9,661 bases of DNA from an uncultured Colwellia sp. (GCA_913020705.1 CAJWBY010000161.1:1-9661); one strand, 5' to 3'. Shown: positions 1 to 6,452, numbered from the stretch's first letter. The notes: a model not told the origin generated them from the sequence alone. A program made the numbers and translations.

Positions 1-1
1 T

Positions 2-565
2 CAAAAAATACTAGAAATAAGTGCAGATGAAATTCATAAAAATGGTTTCATCGCAACGAGCTTGTCTTGTATTTTAGAACGTTGTGAAGTTTCAAAAGGT
101 GCTTTATACCATCATTTTAAAAATAAAATGGAATTGGGCTACGCTGTATTTGAAGAAATATATACGCCCATGTTTATAGAACTATGGCAACCTGCTGTTG
201 AATTAGATGACCCTATTGAAGGTTTATGCGATTTTTTTACCACTATGTATGAAGAATCAAGTTGTGACGAAATTGTCTGTGGCTGCCCTCTCAATAACCT
301 TTGTCAAGAAATGTCTGGTGTAGATGAAGGCTTTCGATTACGAATTTTAAATATGCAACAGCAACTTAATCAGCTTATTGCGATTAACCTTCAGCGTGTT
401 GCAAATCAACTTAGTGATGATATTGATTTTACACAAGTAGCATATTTTATTGTTTCAACTTTTCATGGTGCTTCTAGTTTAAATAAATGCTCCAAAAACA
501 AAGATCTTTTTGAGAAAGTCATGAAAGAACTTTGCCGTTACATTAAAAGTCTTCGTTCTAACTAG
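2..565 (+). CDS. TetR/AcrR-family transcriptional repressor (5' end outside window)
   Basis: The frame is open from base 2, so the gene starts before the window; the TTG at 62 lies inside the DNA-binding domain and is not a start. 187 residues are visible, with probably only 10-20 missing. The N-terminal helix-turn-helix is clear: visible residues 15-45 end in the family signature VSKGALYHHFKNK, preceded by GF-ATS. The C-terminal ligand domain has the common GCPxxNLxxEMS segment (residues 94-105). Nine of the 187 residues are cysteines (about 23, 28, 76, 88, 93, 95, 101, 163, 178), including a CGC pair at 93-95, far above usual content. By alignment from memory, the CGCPL cysteine falls near the reactive cysteine of the electrophile sensor NemR, so thiol-based sensing is possible. 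It probably acts as a dimer on the inverted repeat at 637-670 to repress the next gene. The family is certain; the inducer is unknown. Confidence 0.9.
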   Translation, partial: QKILEISADEIHKNGFIATSLSCILERCEVSKGALYHHFKNKMELGYAVFEEIYTPMFIELWQPAVELDDPIEGLCDFFTTMYEESSCDEIVCGCPLNNLCQEMSGVDEGFRLRILNMQQQLNQLIAINLQRVANQLSDDIDFTQVAYFIVSTFHGASSLNKCSKNKDLFEKVMKELCRYIKSLRSN

Positions 566-636
566 TCCTTTATTATATCTATTTTATGATCTTTTTCTGT
601 TTATATAGCAAATAGTAATAAAAAGTAACAATTGAT

Positions 637-670
637 TATTATACATACCGCTTGGTCGGTATGTATAATA
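637..670. promoter_or_regulatory. Perfect inverted repeat, likely TetR operator over the promoter of the MlaC-like gene
   Basis: Two 14-bp arms, TATTATACATACCG (637-650) and CGGTATGTATAATA (657-670), are exact reverse complements around a 6-bp spacer CTTGGT. The size and two-fold symmetry fit a TetR-family operator, and it lies between the repressor gene and the following gene on the same strand. It contains a consensus -10 box TATAAT at 664-669 with a weak -35 candidate TATACA at 640-645 (18-bp spacing), so a bound repressor would cover the promoter. Symmetry also places TATAAT on the minus strand at 638-643. There is no following T-run, which argues against a terminator. Confidence 0.75.
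640..669 (+). promoter_or_regulatory. Probable sigma-70 promoter of the MlaC-like gene
   Basis: A perfect -10 hexamer TATAAT (664-669) follows a weak -35 TATACA (640-645, four of six matches to TTGACA) at 18 bp. Transcription would start near 676, giving a leader of about 53 bases before the ATG at 729. The whole element sits inside the palindrome described at 637-670, which fits direct repression by occlusion. A weak -35 is common where an operator dictates the sequence. Confidence 0.5.
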
Positions 671-728
671 CCCCATATCTAAAGCACTACCTCATCAATT
701 TTTAATACCCTCTTACACGGACAGAAAA

Positions 729-1343
729 ATGAAACACCTATTGATATTTATCGCGATATTTTTTACCACTACTCTAACGAGCTTTTCTAGTAATGCCTAT
801 AATACTGAAGACTCACCATATACTGTCATTGCAGATGCGGGTGAACGTTTATTTGCACGTATTTCGAAAGATCAAAAATCACTAGAAAAATTCCCAGAAC
901 TTATGCGCGACATTGTTGAAGAAGAGCTAATGCCATCAATAGACTACAAGTATGCAGCTTTTAAAGTTTTAGGTAAAAATTTAACAAAAATGACAAAAGA
1001 GCAACGTGAAAAGTTTATCGTGTCAATGCGCAGTTACTTAGTTAGAACTTACGCCATAGCGCTTAAGCAGTATAAAAACCAAAGAGTTACCTTTGAACCG
1101 ATTAAACCCACCAACGGTGCCAGAATTATTGGTGTAGAGACTATTATTAGTGATATTAATGCACCTGAAATAAATATTACTTTTCAGATGCGACAAAATA
1201 AGAAAACACAAAAGTGGAAAGCTTACGATATGATTATTGAAGGTATTTCGCTACTCAGCACCAAACAAGCTGAAATAAGTAAACGTATTAAAAAGAACGG
1301 CGTTGACCAAGTTACTTTAGAATTAGCGTCTTTTAATAAATAG
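729..1343 (+). CDS. MlaC/Ttg2-type periplasmic phospholipid-binding protein, orphan
   Basis: 204 residues, close to the length of E. coli MlaC. Residues 1-23 form a signal peptide: a Lys-2/His-3 start, a hydrophobic stretch LLIFIAIFFTTTLTSF, and a likely signal peptidase I site after Ser-Asn-Ala. The mature part has the MlaC/Ttg2 (toluene tolerance) layout: an ERLFARI helix, EELMPSIDYKYAAFKVLGKN near residues 65-85, a QREKFIVSMRSYLVRTYAIAL segment near 95-115, and a C-terminal KAYDMIIEGISLL motif followed by ISKRIKKNGVDQVTLEL. MlaC proteins carry phospholipids across the periplasm between MlaA and the inner-membrane MlaFEDB transporter. None of those partners is next to this gene, so it may be a second copy serving another transporter. 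The ATG follows a weak purine-rich site (ACGGA). It is probably controlled by the upstream TetR operator. The family is well supported; its specific role is inferred. Confidence 0.85.
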   Translation: MKHLLIFIAIFFTTTLTSFSSNAYNTEDSPYTVIADAGERLFARISKDQKSLEKFPELMRDIVEEELMPSIDYKYAAFKVLGKNLTKMTKEQREKFIVSMRSYLVRTYAIALKQYKNQRVTFEPIKPTNGARIIGVETIISDINAPEINITFQMRQNKKTQKWKAYDMIIEGISLLSTKQAEISKRIKKNGVDQVTLELASFNK

Positions 1344-1372
1344 ATAAAGCGCCTAACTCCTTCTTCAAGCTA

Positions 1373-1381
1373 TGCTAAAAT
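1373..1381 (+). promoter_or_regulatory. Candidate extended -10 promoter for the cob genes
   Basis: TGCTAAAAT matches the extended -10 form TGnTAtAAT with one change. No good -35 hexamer lies at the right distance, which extended -10 promoters can do without. A start near 1388 would leave a leader of about 39 bases before the ATG at 1427. Read-through from the MlaC-like gene, only 83 bp upstream with no terminator, is an alternative. Confidence 0.3.
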
Positions 1382-1426
1382 ATTTAACAATTTTATTAAT
1401 GTATAAGTAATTTTCTAGCACTGATT

Positions 1427-2080
1427 ATGGTTATAAATTTTTTTCTTACGCGTCACGGCGAAACACAGTGGAATAAAATAGGAAAGTTTCAAGGGCAGTT
1501 TGACAGCCCTTTAACAGAAAAAGGTCGTTTACAGGCACATTTGATAGCAACGCAACTCAAGAATAGTAATATAGACCTTATTGTAAGCTCGACATTACCA
1601 AGAGCAAAAAAAACCGCTGAGATTTGTCAAACAGCATTGCAACTGCCACACCAATTAACGCCAGCATTAATTGAGCGAAACTTTGGAAATTGGCAAGGAA
1701 AGTATATTGATGAAGTTAAACTAGACGATAACTACCAAGCTATTTTCCATCAAGTAAGCACGTTTGCACCACCTAATGGCGAATCAGGTTTTGATTGTTC
1801 TGTTCGGTTTAAAAATGCATTAATTGATATTACGATTGCATGTGAAGTTGAGCATAAAAATATGCAAAATGTTTTAGTCGTCAGTCATGGTGACATATTA
1901 CGTTGCTTCTTATCGACGATGGTTGAAAGCTTTTCAGATGAACAAGCTCTGAACACTCAAAATAAAGCCTTTGATAATGGTTGTATTTTTCAGGTAAGTT
2001 ACGATACACAAGCAAAAATATTCACCCTCATCTCAACACTCGACATCACTCAAGTATCACCAGAGAAAATCATAACATGA
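1427..2080 (+). CDS. cobC: Histidine phosphatase, probable alpha-ribazole phosphatase CobC
   Basis: 217 residues of the phosphoglycerate-mutase-like histidine phosphatase family. The phosphohistidine motif is at the N-terminus, RHGE (residues 9-12, nucleophile His10), with Asn17 and the second arginine at Arg59 (STLPRAKKTAE). The acid residue is probably Glu83 (LIERNFGNWQG) and the second histidine is His154 (VSHGD). The sequence alone cannot separate CobC from other small-molecule phosphatases of the family. Position decides: it overlaps cbiB by 4 bp and is followed by cobD. In cobalamin synthesis CobC removes the phosphate from alpha-ribazole-5'-phosphate or adenosylcobalamin-5'-phosphate. 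No Shine-Dalgarno sequence is evident before the ATG. About 15-20 residues at the C-terminus go beyond the core fold. The fold is very sure; the CobC role is likely. Confidence 0.83.
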   Translation: MVINFFLTRHGETQWNKIGKFQGQFDSPLTEKGRLQAHLIATQLKNSNIDLIVSSTLPRAKKTAEICQTALQLPHQLTPALIERNFGNWQGKYIDEVKLDDNYQAIFHQVSTFAPPNGESGFDCSVRFKNALIDITIACEVEHKNMQNVLVVSHGDILRCFLSTMVESFSDEQALNTQNKAFDNGCIFQVSYDTQAKIFTLISTLDITQVSPEKIIT

Positions 2081-3042
2081 TCACATCATTTATTATGATG
2101 GTAGCCTATCTGCTTGACTACTTTCTGGGTGAAGTTAAACGTTTTCATCCTTTAGTCGGTTTTGGATGGGTAACGTCCAAAATAGAAAAAATAGCTAACA
2201 CTCATCAAACTAAAACTCAAAGGACAGATACCTGGTTACCTCGACTTTTAGGCGCTTTATCTTGGTTGGTATTATGTGCGCCATTACCCATTATTTATTA
2301 TTACTTTCACCAGAACAATTTACTCTTCTGGTGCTTGGATGCATTAATTTTGTACTTTGCAGTAGGTTTAAAAAGCCTTAAGTTACATGCTTTACAAATA
2401 CTTAAACCCCTCGAAGAAAATGATTTAGCAACTGCACGACACTTTTGCGGTTATCTCGTGAGTCGTAAAACGGATAATTTATCTGAGCAAGATGTTTCTC
2501 GAGCCACTGTTGAGTCTGTGTTAGAAAATGGCCATGACGCTGCTATTGCTAGCTTTTTTTGGTTTATTATTGGCGGAGCACCTTTGGTGATTTTGTATCG
2601 TCTAGCCAATACTTTAGACGCAATGTGGGGCTATAAAAATAAGCGGTTCATTCATTTTGGCTGGTGCGCTGCACGTATGGATGATTTACTGGGTTGGCCA
2701 AGTGCGAAAATATCCGCTCTGCTTTATGCTTTTCAAACCAATTTATCTTTAACAAAAACAATAAATGCATTAAAGAATGGTTTTCAACAAAGTCAGAAAT
2801 ATAAAAGCCTAAATGGTGGTTGGGTAATGGCCACTGGCGCAAGTGTGCTTGGTTTCAAGCTAGGCGGTTCAGCCATTTACCATGGAAAAAAAGTTATTTC
2901 AGTCACCTTGGGTTGTGGTAGTACTTTAGTTAACAATGATATTTTGCGCAGCATAAATCTCGTCAATAAAGCGGTTATTACTTTAATCGTTGTTTCCTTT
3001 TGCACTGAAATGACTCTTTATTTTTATGGTATGAATGTGTAA
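2077..3042 (+). CDS. cbiB: Adenosylcobinamide-phosphate synthase CbiB (also called CobD)
   Basis: 321 residues, an integral inner-membrane enzyme that joins adenosylcobyric acid to (R)-1-aminopropan-2-ol or its phosphate to give adenosylcobinamide (phosphate). Family marks in order: LDYFLGEVKRFHPLVGFG (13-30), GLKSLKLHA (97-105), the highly diagnostic block LVSRKTDNLSEQDVSRATVE (127-146) followed by SVLENGHDAAIASFFWF, then RLANTLDAMWGYKN (175-188), HFGWCAARMDDLLGWPSAKI (193-212) and a late GGW/KLGG segment (247-264). Membrane stretches lie near 55-80, 82-100, 155-175 and 298-318. The frame is open back to 1981, but the ATG at 2077 is chosen because the family's N-terminus starts there and ATGA couples it to the cobC stop codon. 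It ends in TAATG, shared with cobD. Identification is firm. Confidence 0.95.
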   Translation: MITSFIMMVAYLLDYFLGEVKRFHPLVGFGWVTSKIEKIANTHQTKTQRTDTWLPRLLGALSWLVLCAPLPIIYYYFHQNNLLFWCLDALILYFAVGLKSLKLHALQILKPLEENDLATARHFCGYLVSRKTDNLSEQDVSRATVESVLENGHDAAIASFFWFIIGGAPLVILYRLANTLDAMWGYKNKRFIHFGWCAARMDDLLGWPSAKISALLYAFQTNLSLTKTINALKNGFQQSQKYKSLNGGWVMATGASVLGFKLGGSAIYHGKKVISVTLGCGSTLVNNDILRSINLVNKAVITLIVVSFCTEMTLYFYGMNV

Positions 3043-4109
3043 TGAATAAAACGAATAATAAAAATACGGCCACGTTAATTCACGGTGGAAGGCTCAATGC
3101 CGTTGCTGAACTTTATCAAATACCTTTAGAAGAGTGGATCGACTTATCAACGGGCATTAGTCCAATCAGTTACCCTATTCCCAATATTCCTCAAAATATA
3201 TGGCAGCAATTACCCCAACCTAGCGACGGGCTAATTGAAGCGGCTAAACAATATTATGGTACTGAAAATATCAGTGTTACAAGTGGCAGCCAAGCTGTTA
3301 TTGCGCGTTTACCTGATCTCTATCTCAAACATACAAAAAAATCACCAAGACAAATTGATGTCTGGCTCCCAGAAGTCGGTTACAAAGAGCACGAAAGATC
3401 TTGGCAAGAAGCAGAGTTTAATATTAAACGTTATAAGTATTTACCTACAGATGAAGACTTAACGTTACACGCAATTGTTGTGGTTATTAACCCCAATAAT
3501 CCCACAGGCGAATTACATGAACAACATAGATTAAAAGTATTATTAGAATTGGTTGAATCACTATCAGGCTGGTTGATTCTTGATGAAGCTTTTATGGATG
3601 TTATCTCAGCTAATCAATCACTTATTAATTTGACGACCAACAAGCACCTTTTTGTATTACGCTCGGTAGGAAAGTTTTTTGGCTTAGCAGGAATTAGAAT
3701 AGGGTTTTTAAGTGCACACCCACAGTGGCTAAATAAACTTAAACAATTATCGTCACCTTGGGAAGTTAATGGTCCTGCTCAGTTTATTGCTGAACTGGCA
3801 TTGAATGACCCTAGCTGGCAGTCAAAGCAGCGCGAACAGTTAATAGTATTATCAATAAAATTAGAGCAGTTATTAACAGAAGTATTTGTCGAACCTAATA
3901 ATCCCATTATCCAAAATATAGAAATAAGCGGATGCGGATTATTTAAAACCCTTGTACATCCTCAAGCAACAGAACTTTATGAAAAATTCTGTCGCCAAGG
4001 ACTTTACGTACGTTTGTGCGACGAAAATAACGCTTTACGTTTTGGCATACCGGATCAAGAACAATATAGAAAATTAGAAAATTTATTGGCTCAACATCGC
4101 CATAGCTGA
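3042..4109 (+). CDS. cobD: L-threonine-O-3-phosphate decarboxylase (CobD of Salmonella naming; CobC of Pseudomonas naming)
   Basis: 355 residues, a PLP-dependent fold type I enzyme related to histidinol-phosphate aminotransferase. It decarboxylates L-threonine phosphate to (R)-1-aminopropan-2-ol O-2-phosphate, the linker used by CbiB. The N-terminal signature HGGRLNAVAELYQIPLEEW (14-32) followed by IDLSTGISP (33-41) separates it from ordinary aminotransferases. Further marks are NPNNPTGE (150-157), DEAFMD (181-186), and the PLP lysine probably Lys211 in RSVGKFFGLAGIRIGF (207-222). The ATG shares one base with the cbiB stop codon (TAATG), so translation is probably coupled. The last 27 bp overlap, tail to tail, the end of the flavin reductase gene on the other strand. 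The assignment is firm from the N-terminal signature plus context. Confidence 0.92.
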   Translation: MNKTNNKNTATLIHGGRLNAVAELYQIPLEEWIDLSTGISPISYPIPNIPQNIWQQLPQPSDGLIEAAKQYYGTENISVTSGSQAVIARLPDLYLKHTKKSPRQIDVWLPEVGYKEHERSWQEAEFNIKRYKYLPTDEDLTLHAIVVVINPNNPTGELHEQHRLKVLLELVESLSGWLILDEAFMDVISANQSLINLTTNKHLFVLRSVGKFFGLAGIRIGFLSAHPQWLNKLKQLSSPWEVNGPAQFIAELALNDPSWQSKQREQLIVLSIKLEQLLTEVFVEPNNPIIQNIEISGCGLFKTLVHPQATELYEKFCRQGLYVRLCDENNALRFGIPDQEQYRKLENLLAQHRHS

Positions 4110-4610
4110 TGCGAGCTTTTCAGATAACTCGGCATTTTTTAACTGCCCATTTTCCATATCAAAATTATCATAGAAGCTTGGAATAGATAAATGCGCTTTT
4201 ACGTCACCATCAAAAAATGGCGCAGAACCTACAGCAGCAGCTAGAACCGTTGCAGCACCTCCTGGTCCTGGTGATGTAGCGAGTAAAACAAGTGGCTTAT
4301 TTTGATAAACTTTTTGCACTGCACGAGAACACCAATCAAATAAATTTTTATACGCGGCAGTATAAGAACCATTGTGCTCAGCAAAACCGATAACTAATGC
4401 ATCAGCGCTCGCAATTTTATCCAGAAAGTCTTGTGCCAATTGCGGCTTACTTAACTCTTCTTCTCTATCTGAACTATATAAAGGCATTTCATAATCGTTA
4501 ATATCAAGTACTTCAACTTGGGCATTATCAACTAAGTTGGCGGCATGTCTTACTAACTGTTTATTAATTGATTTACGACTACTGGTTGCTGCAAAGGCGA
4601 TAATTTTCAT
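4083..4610 (-). CDS. NADPH-dependent FMN reductase family flavoprotein
   Basis: 175 residues with a flavodoxin-like fold. The N-terminal strand MKIIAFAATS leads into the FMN phosphate loop SSRKSIN (10-16). The family's central motif appears as EHNGSYTAAYKNLFDW (78-93), equivalent to the usual PEYNGSxPxxLKNxxDW with a histidine in place of the tyrosine, and a SPGPGGA loop (113-119) follows. Members reduce FMN, quinones, azo dyes or metal ions with NAD(P)H in the cytoplasm. The frame is open to 4685, but the ATG at 4610 is chosen: a GGAG sits five bases upstream and the fold begins there. The gene diverges from the LysR gene across 115 bp, the classic layout for a regulator and its target. Its end overlaps cobD. 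Supplying reduced flavin for corrinoid reduction is conceivable but not shown. Confidence 0.85.
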   Translation of the reverse strand: MKIIAFAATSSRKSINKQLVRHAANLVDNAQVEVLDINDYEMPLYSSDREEELSKPQLAQDFLDKIASADALVIGFAEHNGSYTAAYKNLFDWCSRAVQKVYQNKPLVLLATSPGPGGAATVLAAAVGSAPFFDGDVKAHLSIPSFYDNFDMENGQLKNAELSEKLASAMAMLSQ

Positions 4611-4725
4611 ATGAACTCCAAGTTTTTGACAATAAATATTAGGTAACAATGTTATTTCGATGAAGATAGTGTAGTTTATTTCCAATAAAAGATTAATAAC
4701 CTTATTAAAGATAGATTGTTTCCAT
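4611..4725. promoter_or_regulatory. Divergent control region between the flavin reductase and LysR genes
   Basis: This 115-bp spacer must hold both start sites. It contains TTGACA at 4626-4631 reading rightwards, with only a poor -10 candidate (TGTTAT, 4650-4655, 18 bp on). Two palindromes are visible: TAACAATGTTA at 4644-4654 (5-bp arms around one base) and TTAATAACCTTATTAA at 4693-4708 (7-bp arms around CC), the latter 17 bp before the LysR start. LysR proteins bind such AT-rich dyads, so these are candidate activator and autorepression sites. AT-richness makes chance palindromes common. Confidence 0.4.
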
Positions 4726-5670
4726 ATGACAACTAATAAAATATCAAATTCATCGCAACCTTCGTCGCAAAGTAAAAGTAACTTACTTGATGGTATATCA
4801 GTTTTTGTTCAAGTCGTTCAAAGTAAAAGCTTTGTGAATGCTGCTGAAAAAATGAATCACTCAACATCTTATATCAGCAAAGAAGTTAGTAAGTTAGAAA
4901 CTCGTTTAGGCGTTCGCCTTCTTCATCGAACGACAAGAACCTTAAACCTGACATCAGAAGGTGAAGTTTATTATCGACAATGCCAACAAATAATTGAAGA
5001 TGCTTTACAAGTTGAAAGCAGTATTTCAGGACGCCAGCTAATACCGCAAGGTCTTTTAAAACTTAGTTGTCCTGTTGGGATAGGTGTTTCTCGTATTCGG
5101 CCAATTCTCGCCGAGTTTATCGCTAAATATCCAAAAATAACTCTAGATATAGATTTAAACGATCATAAAGTTGACTTGATTTCTGATGGCTTTGACATTG
5201 TCATTAGAGCTGCGATTAAACTTGAAAGTTCAAGTTTAATAAGCCGACGCTTTATGAACTCTACCAGTTTAACCCTCGCTTCTCCTGAATATTTGAAAGT
5301 ACATGGTACGCCAAAGCATCCGGATGAATTGGTCGAACATCAAATAATCAGTTACCGTAATCTAAAAAATCCAGAAGTTTGGCAATACACCACTAAAAAT
5401 GGTCAACAGATTCAAACACAAGTGAATAGTCGGGTATTGTGTAATAACTCTGAAATGATGACTTCATTATGTTTAGCAGGACAAGGCATTATACGTATGC
5501 CGCTATTTAATTTGAGTGACGAAGTGGCAACAGGAAAATTAGTACCACTATTTGAAGATTTCATGCCTATTAATATTGGCGTTTACCTTGTTTACCCAAG
5601 TCGAAAAAACATGCCTGCTAAACTAAAATGCTTTATCGACTTTATTGTTGATAAATTGGGTAACAGTTAA
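4726..5670 (+). CDS. LysR-family transcriptional regulator
   Basis: 314 residues. A 19-residue Ser/Gln/Asn-rich leader precedes the winged helix-turn-helix at about 20-80: FVQVVQSKSFVNAAEKMNHS, then YISKEVSKLETRLGVRLLHR and TTRTLNLTSEGE, the standard LysR DNA-binding pattern. The effector-binding domain runs from about 105 to 300 (LLKLSCPVGIGVSRIRPIL at the first strand; SRRFMNSTSLTLASPEYL, then NNSEMMTSLCLAGQGIIRMP). The wording resembles the CrgA/AaeR/DsdC-like branch that often controls neighbouring oxidoreductases. Its likely target is the divergent flavin reductase gene plus its own promoter. No clear Shine-Dalgarno site precedes the ATG, but the next Met is inside the recognition region, so this start is the only sensible one. 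It ends directly against the yhhN stop codon. The family is certain; the effector is unknown. Confidence 0.93.
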   Translation: MTTNKISNSSQPSSQSKSNLLDGISVFVQVVQSKSFVNAAEKMNHSTSYISKEVSKLETRLGVRLLHRTTRTLNLTSEGEVYYRQCQQIIEDALQVESSISGRQLIPQGLLKLSCPVGIGVSRIRPILAEFIAKYPKITLDIDLNDHKVDLISDGFDIVIRAAIKLESSSLISRRFMNSTSLTLASPEYLKVHGTPKHPDELVEHQIISYRNLKNPEVWQYTTKNGQQIQTQVNSRVLCNNSEMMTSLCLAGQGIIRMPLFNLSDEVATGKLVPLFEDFMPINIGVYLVYPSRKNMPAKLKCFIDFIVDKLGNS

Positions 5671-6327
5671 CTATTTTTCTTTATGCGTTTTATTGGTTAC
5701 AAAAAGTCCTTTAACTAATGAGAATTGCGCAAGATAATAAGTGCTCATAATAAAAAGACTCTCAAAAGGTATTGGTTGATAAAACTTATCAAGTCCAATT
5801 AATGAATCAGAAAGTATAAAACTGACGCCGCCAATAATCAGCCATTTATTAGCTTTTTGTGAAAGTAACGTAGTGATTCCCATCAGTAGTAATACCGTCA
5901 TATAAACAAAAACAGGAATAAAAAGATCTCCCAAGCCTCCATATATTAACGAAAACATACTCACGCCATATATACAGTACAACGCTACAATGGGTAGACG
6001 TTTGATGGCTTCACCCTTTTCTAAAAAAGGTCTTAAACTGAGAATATAAAAAATATGCGCAACGAGAAAAGATCCTAAACCTAAGACAAACCAATTAACA
6101 GGATCGTAGCCTAAAAAGAAGTCACCAAAAGCGGAAAAAAACAAGCCTATGATAAATAATTTATGCGAAGGTTCTTTAGTTTCACAGGCTCTTTTCCAAG
6201 AGAAGTGCAGTAAAACCATGATTGGGAGAAGTTTTAATATCCAACTCAGTGGATAAGGCTGAAAAAAAATAGAGGTTAAATAAATAGAAGTAAAAATTAA
6301 AAAGAGAGTTAAATGTGATCTTGTCAT
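5671..6327 (-). CDS. YhhN/TMEM86 family membrane protein, possible lysoplasmalogenase
   Basis: 218 residues, mostly hydrophobic, with about eight membrane helices. Family marks: LKLLPIMVL (31-39), FSAFGDFFLGY (64-74, Asp69), GLGSFLVAHIFYI (83-95, His91), GGVSFILSDSLIGLDKF (166-182, Asp174) and YYLAQFSLVKG (197-207, Gln201). Mammalian TMEM86 and some bacterial relatives cleave the vinyl-ether bond of lysoplasmalogens; whether this protein does so, in an organism not known to make plasmalogens, is open. A GTG lies three codons upstream at 6336, but it falls inside the Shine-Dalgarno stretch TAGGTG that serves the ATG at 6327 with six bases between, so the ATG is preferred. The gene ends with no gap against the LysR stop codon. 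A perfect hairpin stands in its leader (6338-6362). Confidence 0.85.
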   Translation of the reverse strand: MTRSHLTLFLIFTSIYLTSIFFQPYPLSWILKLLPIMVLLHFSWKRACETKEPSHKLFIIGLFFSAFGDFFLGYDPVNWFVLGLGSFLVAHIFYILSLRPFLEKGEAIKRLPIVALYCIYGVSMFSLIYGGLGDLFIPVFVYMTVLLLMGITTLLSQKANKWLIIGGVSFILSDSLIGLDKFYQPIPFESLFIMSTYYLAQFSLVKGLFVTNKTHKEK

Positions 6328-6337
6328 TATTAACACC

Positions 6338-6362
6338 TAGATTGAAGCAATACTTCAATCTA
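6338..6362 (-). promoter_or_regulatory. Perfect hairpin/inverted repeat in the yhhN leader touching the ribosome binding site
   Basis: Ten-base arms TAGATTGAAG and CTTCAATCTA are exact reverse complements around a five-base loop. On the yhhN transcript the 3' arm runs directly into GGTG, so the last stem bases (TA) overlap the Shine-Dalgarno stretch TAGGTG. It could be an RNA hairpin affecting initiation or mRNA stability, or a DNA operator for an unlinked repressor. There is no T-run, so it is not an intrinsic terminator. Confidence 0.55.
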
Positions 6363-6417
6363 CTGAAAAACATATAAAAAGTCACCTTATAGTTCAAAGT
6401 AGTCCTATAATTATCGA

Positions 6418-6448
6418 TTTATAAGAAGATTGTTCCCTCAATTATCAA
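6418..6448 (-). promoter_or_regulatory. Weak candidate promoter for yhhN
   Basis: On the minus strand TTGATA (6448-6443) is followed after 19 bp by TATAAA (6423-6418), directly downstream of the terminator of the preceding operon. A start near 6411 would give a leader of about 84 bases containing the hairpin at 6338-6362. The spacing is longer than ideal and the region is AT-rich, so chance is possible. Confidence 0.25.
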
Positions 6449-6452
6449 ACAT

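Noticed and set aside
637..670. The palindrome as an intrinsic terminator of the TetR gene
   Set aside because: No T-run follows on either strand, it lies over 70 bp after the stop codon, and it contains a consensus -10 box, which fits an operator better.
1981..2076. Upstream extension of the cbiB frame (32 codons from a TTG)
   Set aside because: It lies inside cobC, adds a polar stretch absent from the family, and the ATG at 2077 with ATGA coupling is the natural start.
2830..2836. GCCACTG, a piece of the B12-box of cobalamin riboswitches
   Set aside because: It lies in the middle of cbiB coding sequence without any other riboswitch element, so it is chance.
2648..2842. Antisense 64-codon open frame within cbiB
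   Set aside because: It mirrors a highly conserved coding region, has no recognisable protein features and no ribosome binding site.
4611..4685. Upstream extension of the flavin reductase frame
   Set aside because: The fold begins at the ATG at 4610, which has a GGAG at proper distance; the extra 25 residues would fill most of the control region.
6182..6397. 71-codon open frame overlapping the yhhN start in another frame
   Set aside because: Low-complexity Phe/Tyr/Asn-rich translation typical of AT-rich leader plus out-of-frame reading; yhhN explains the DNA.
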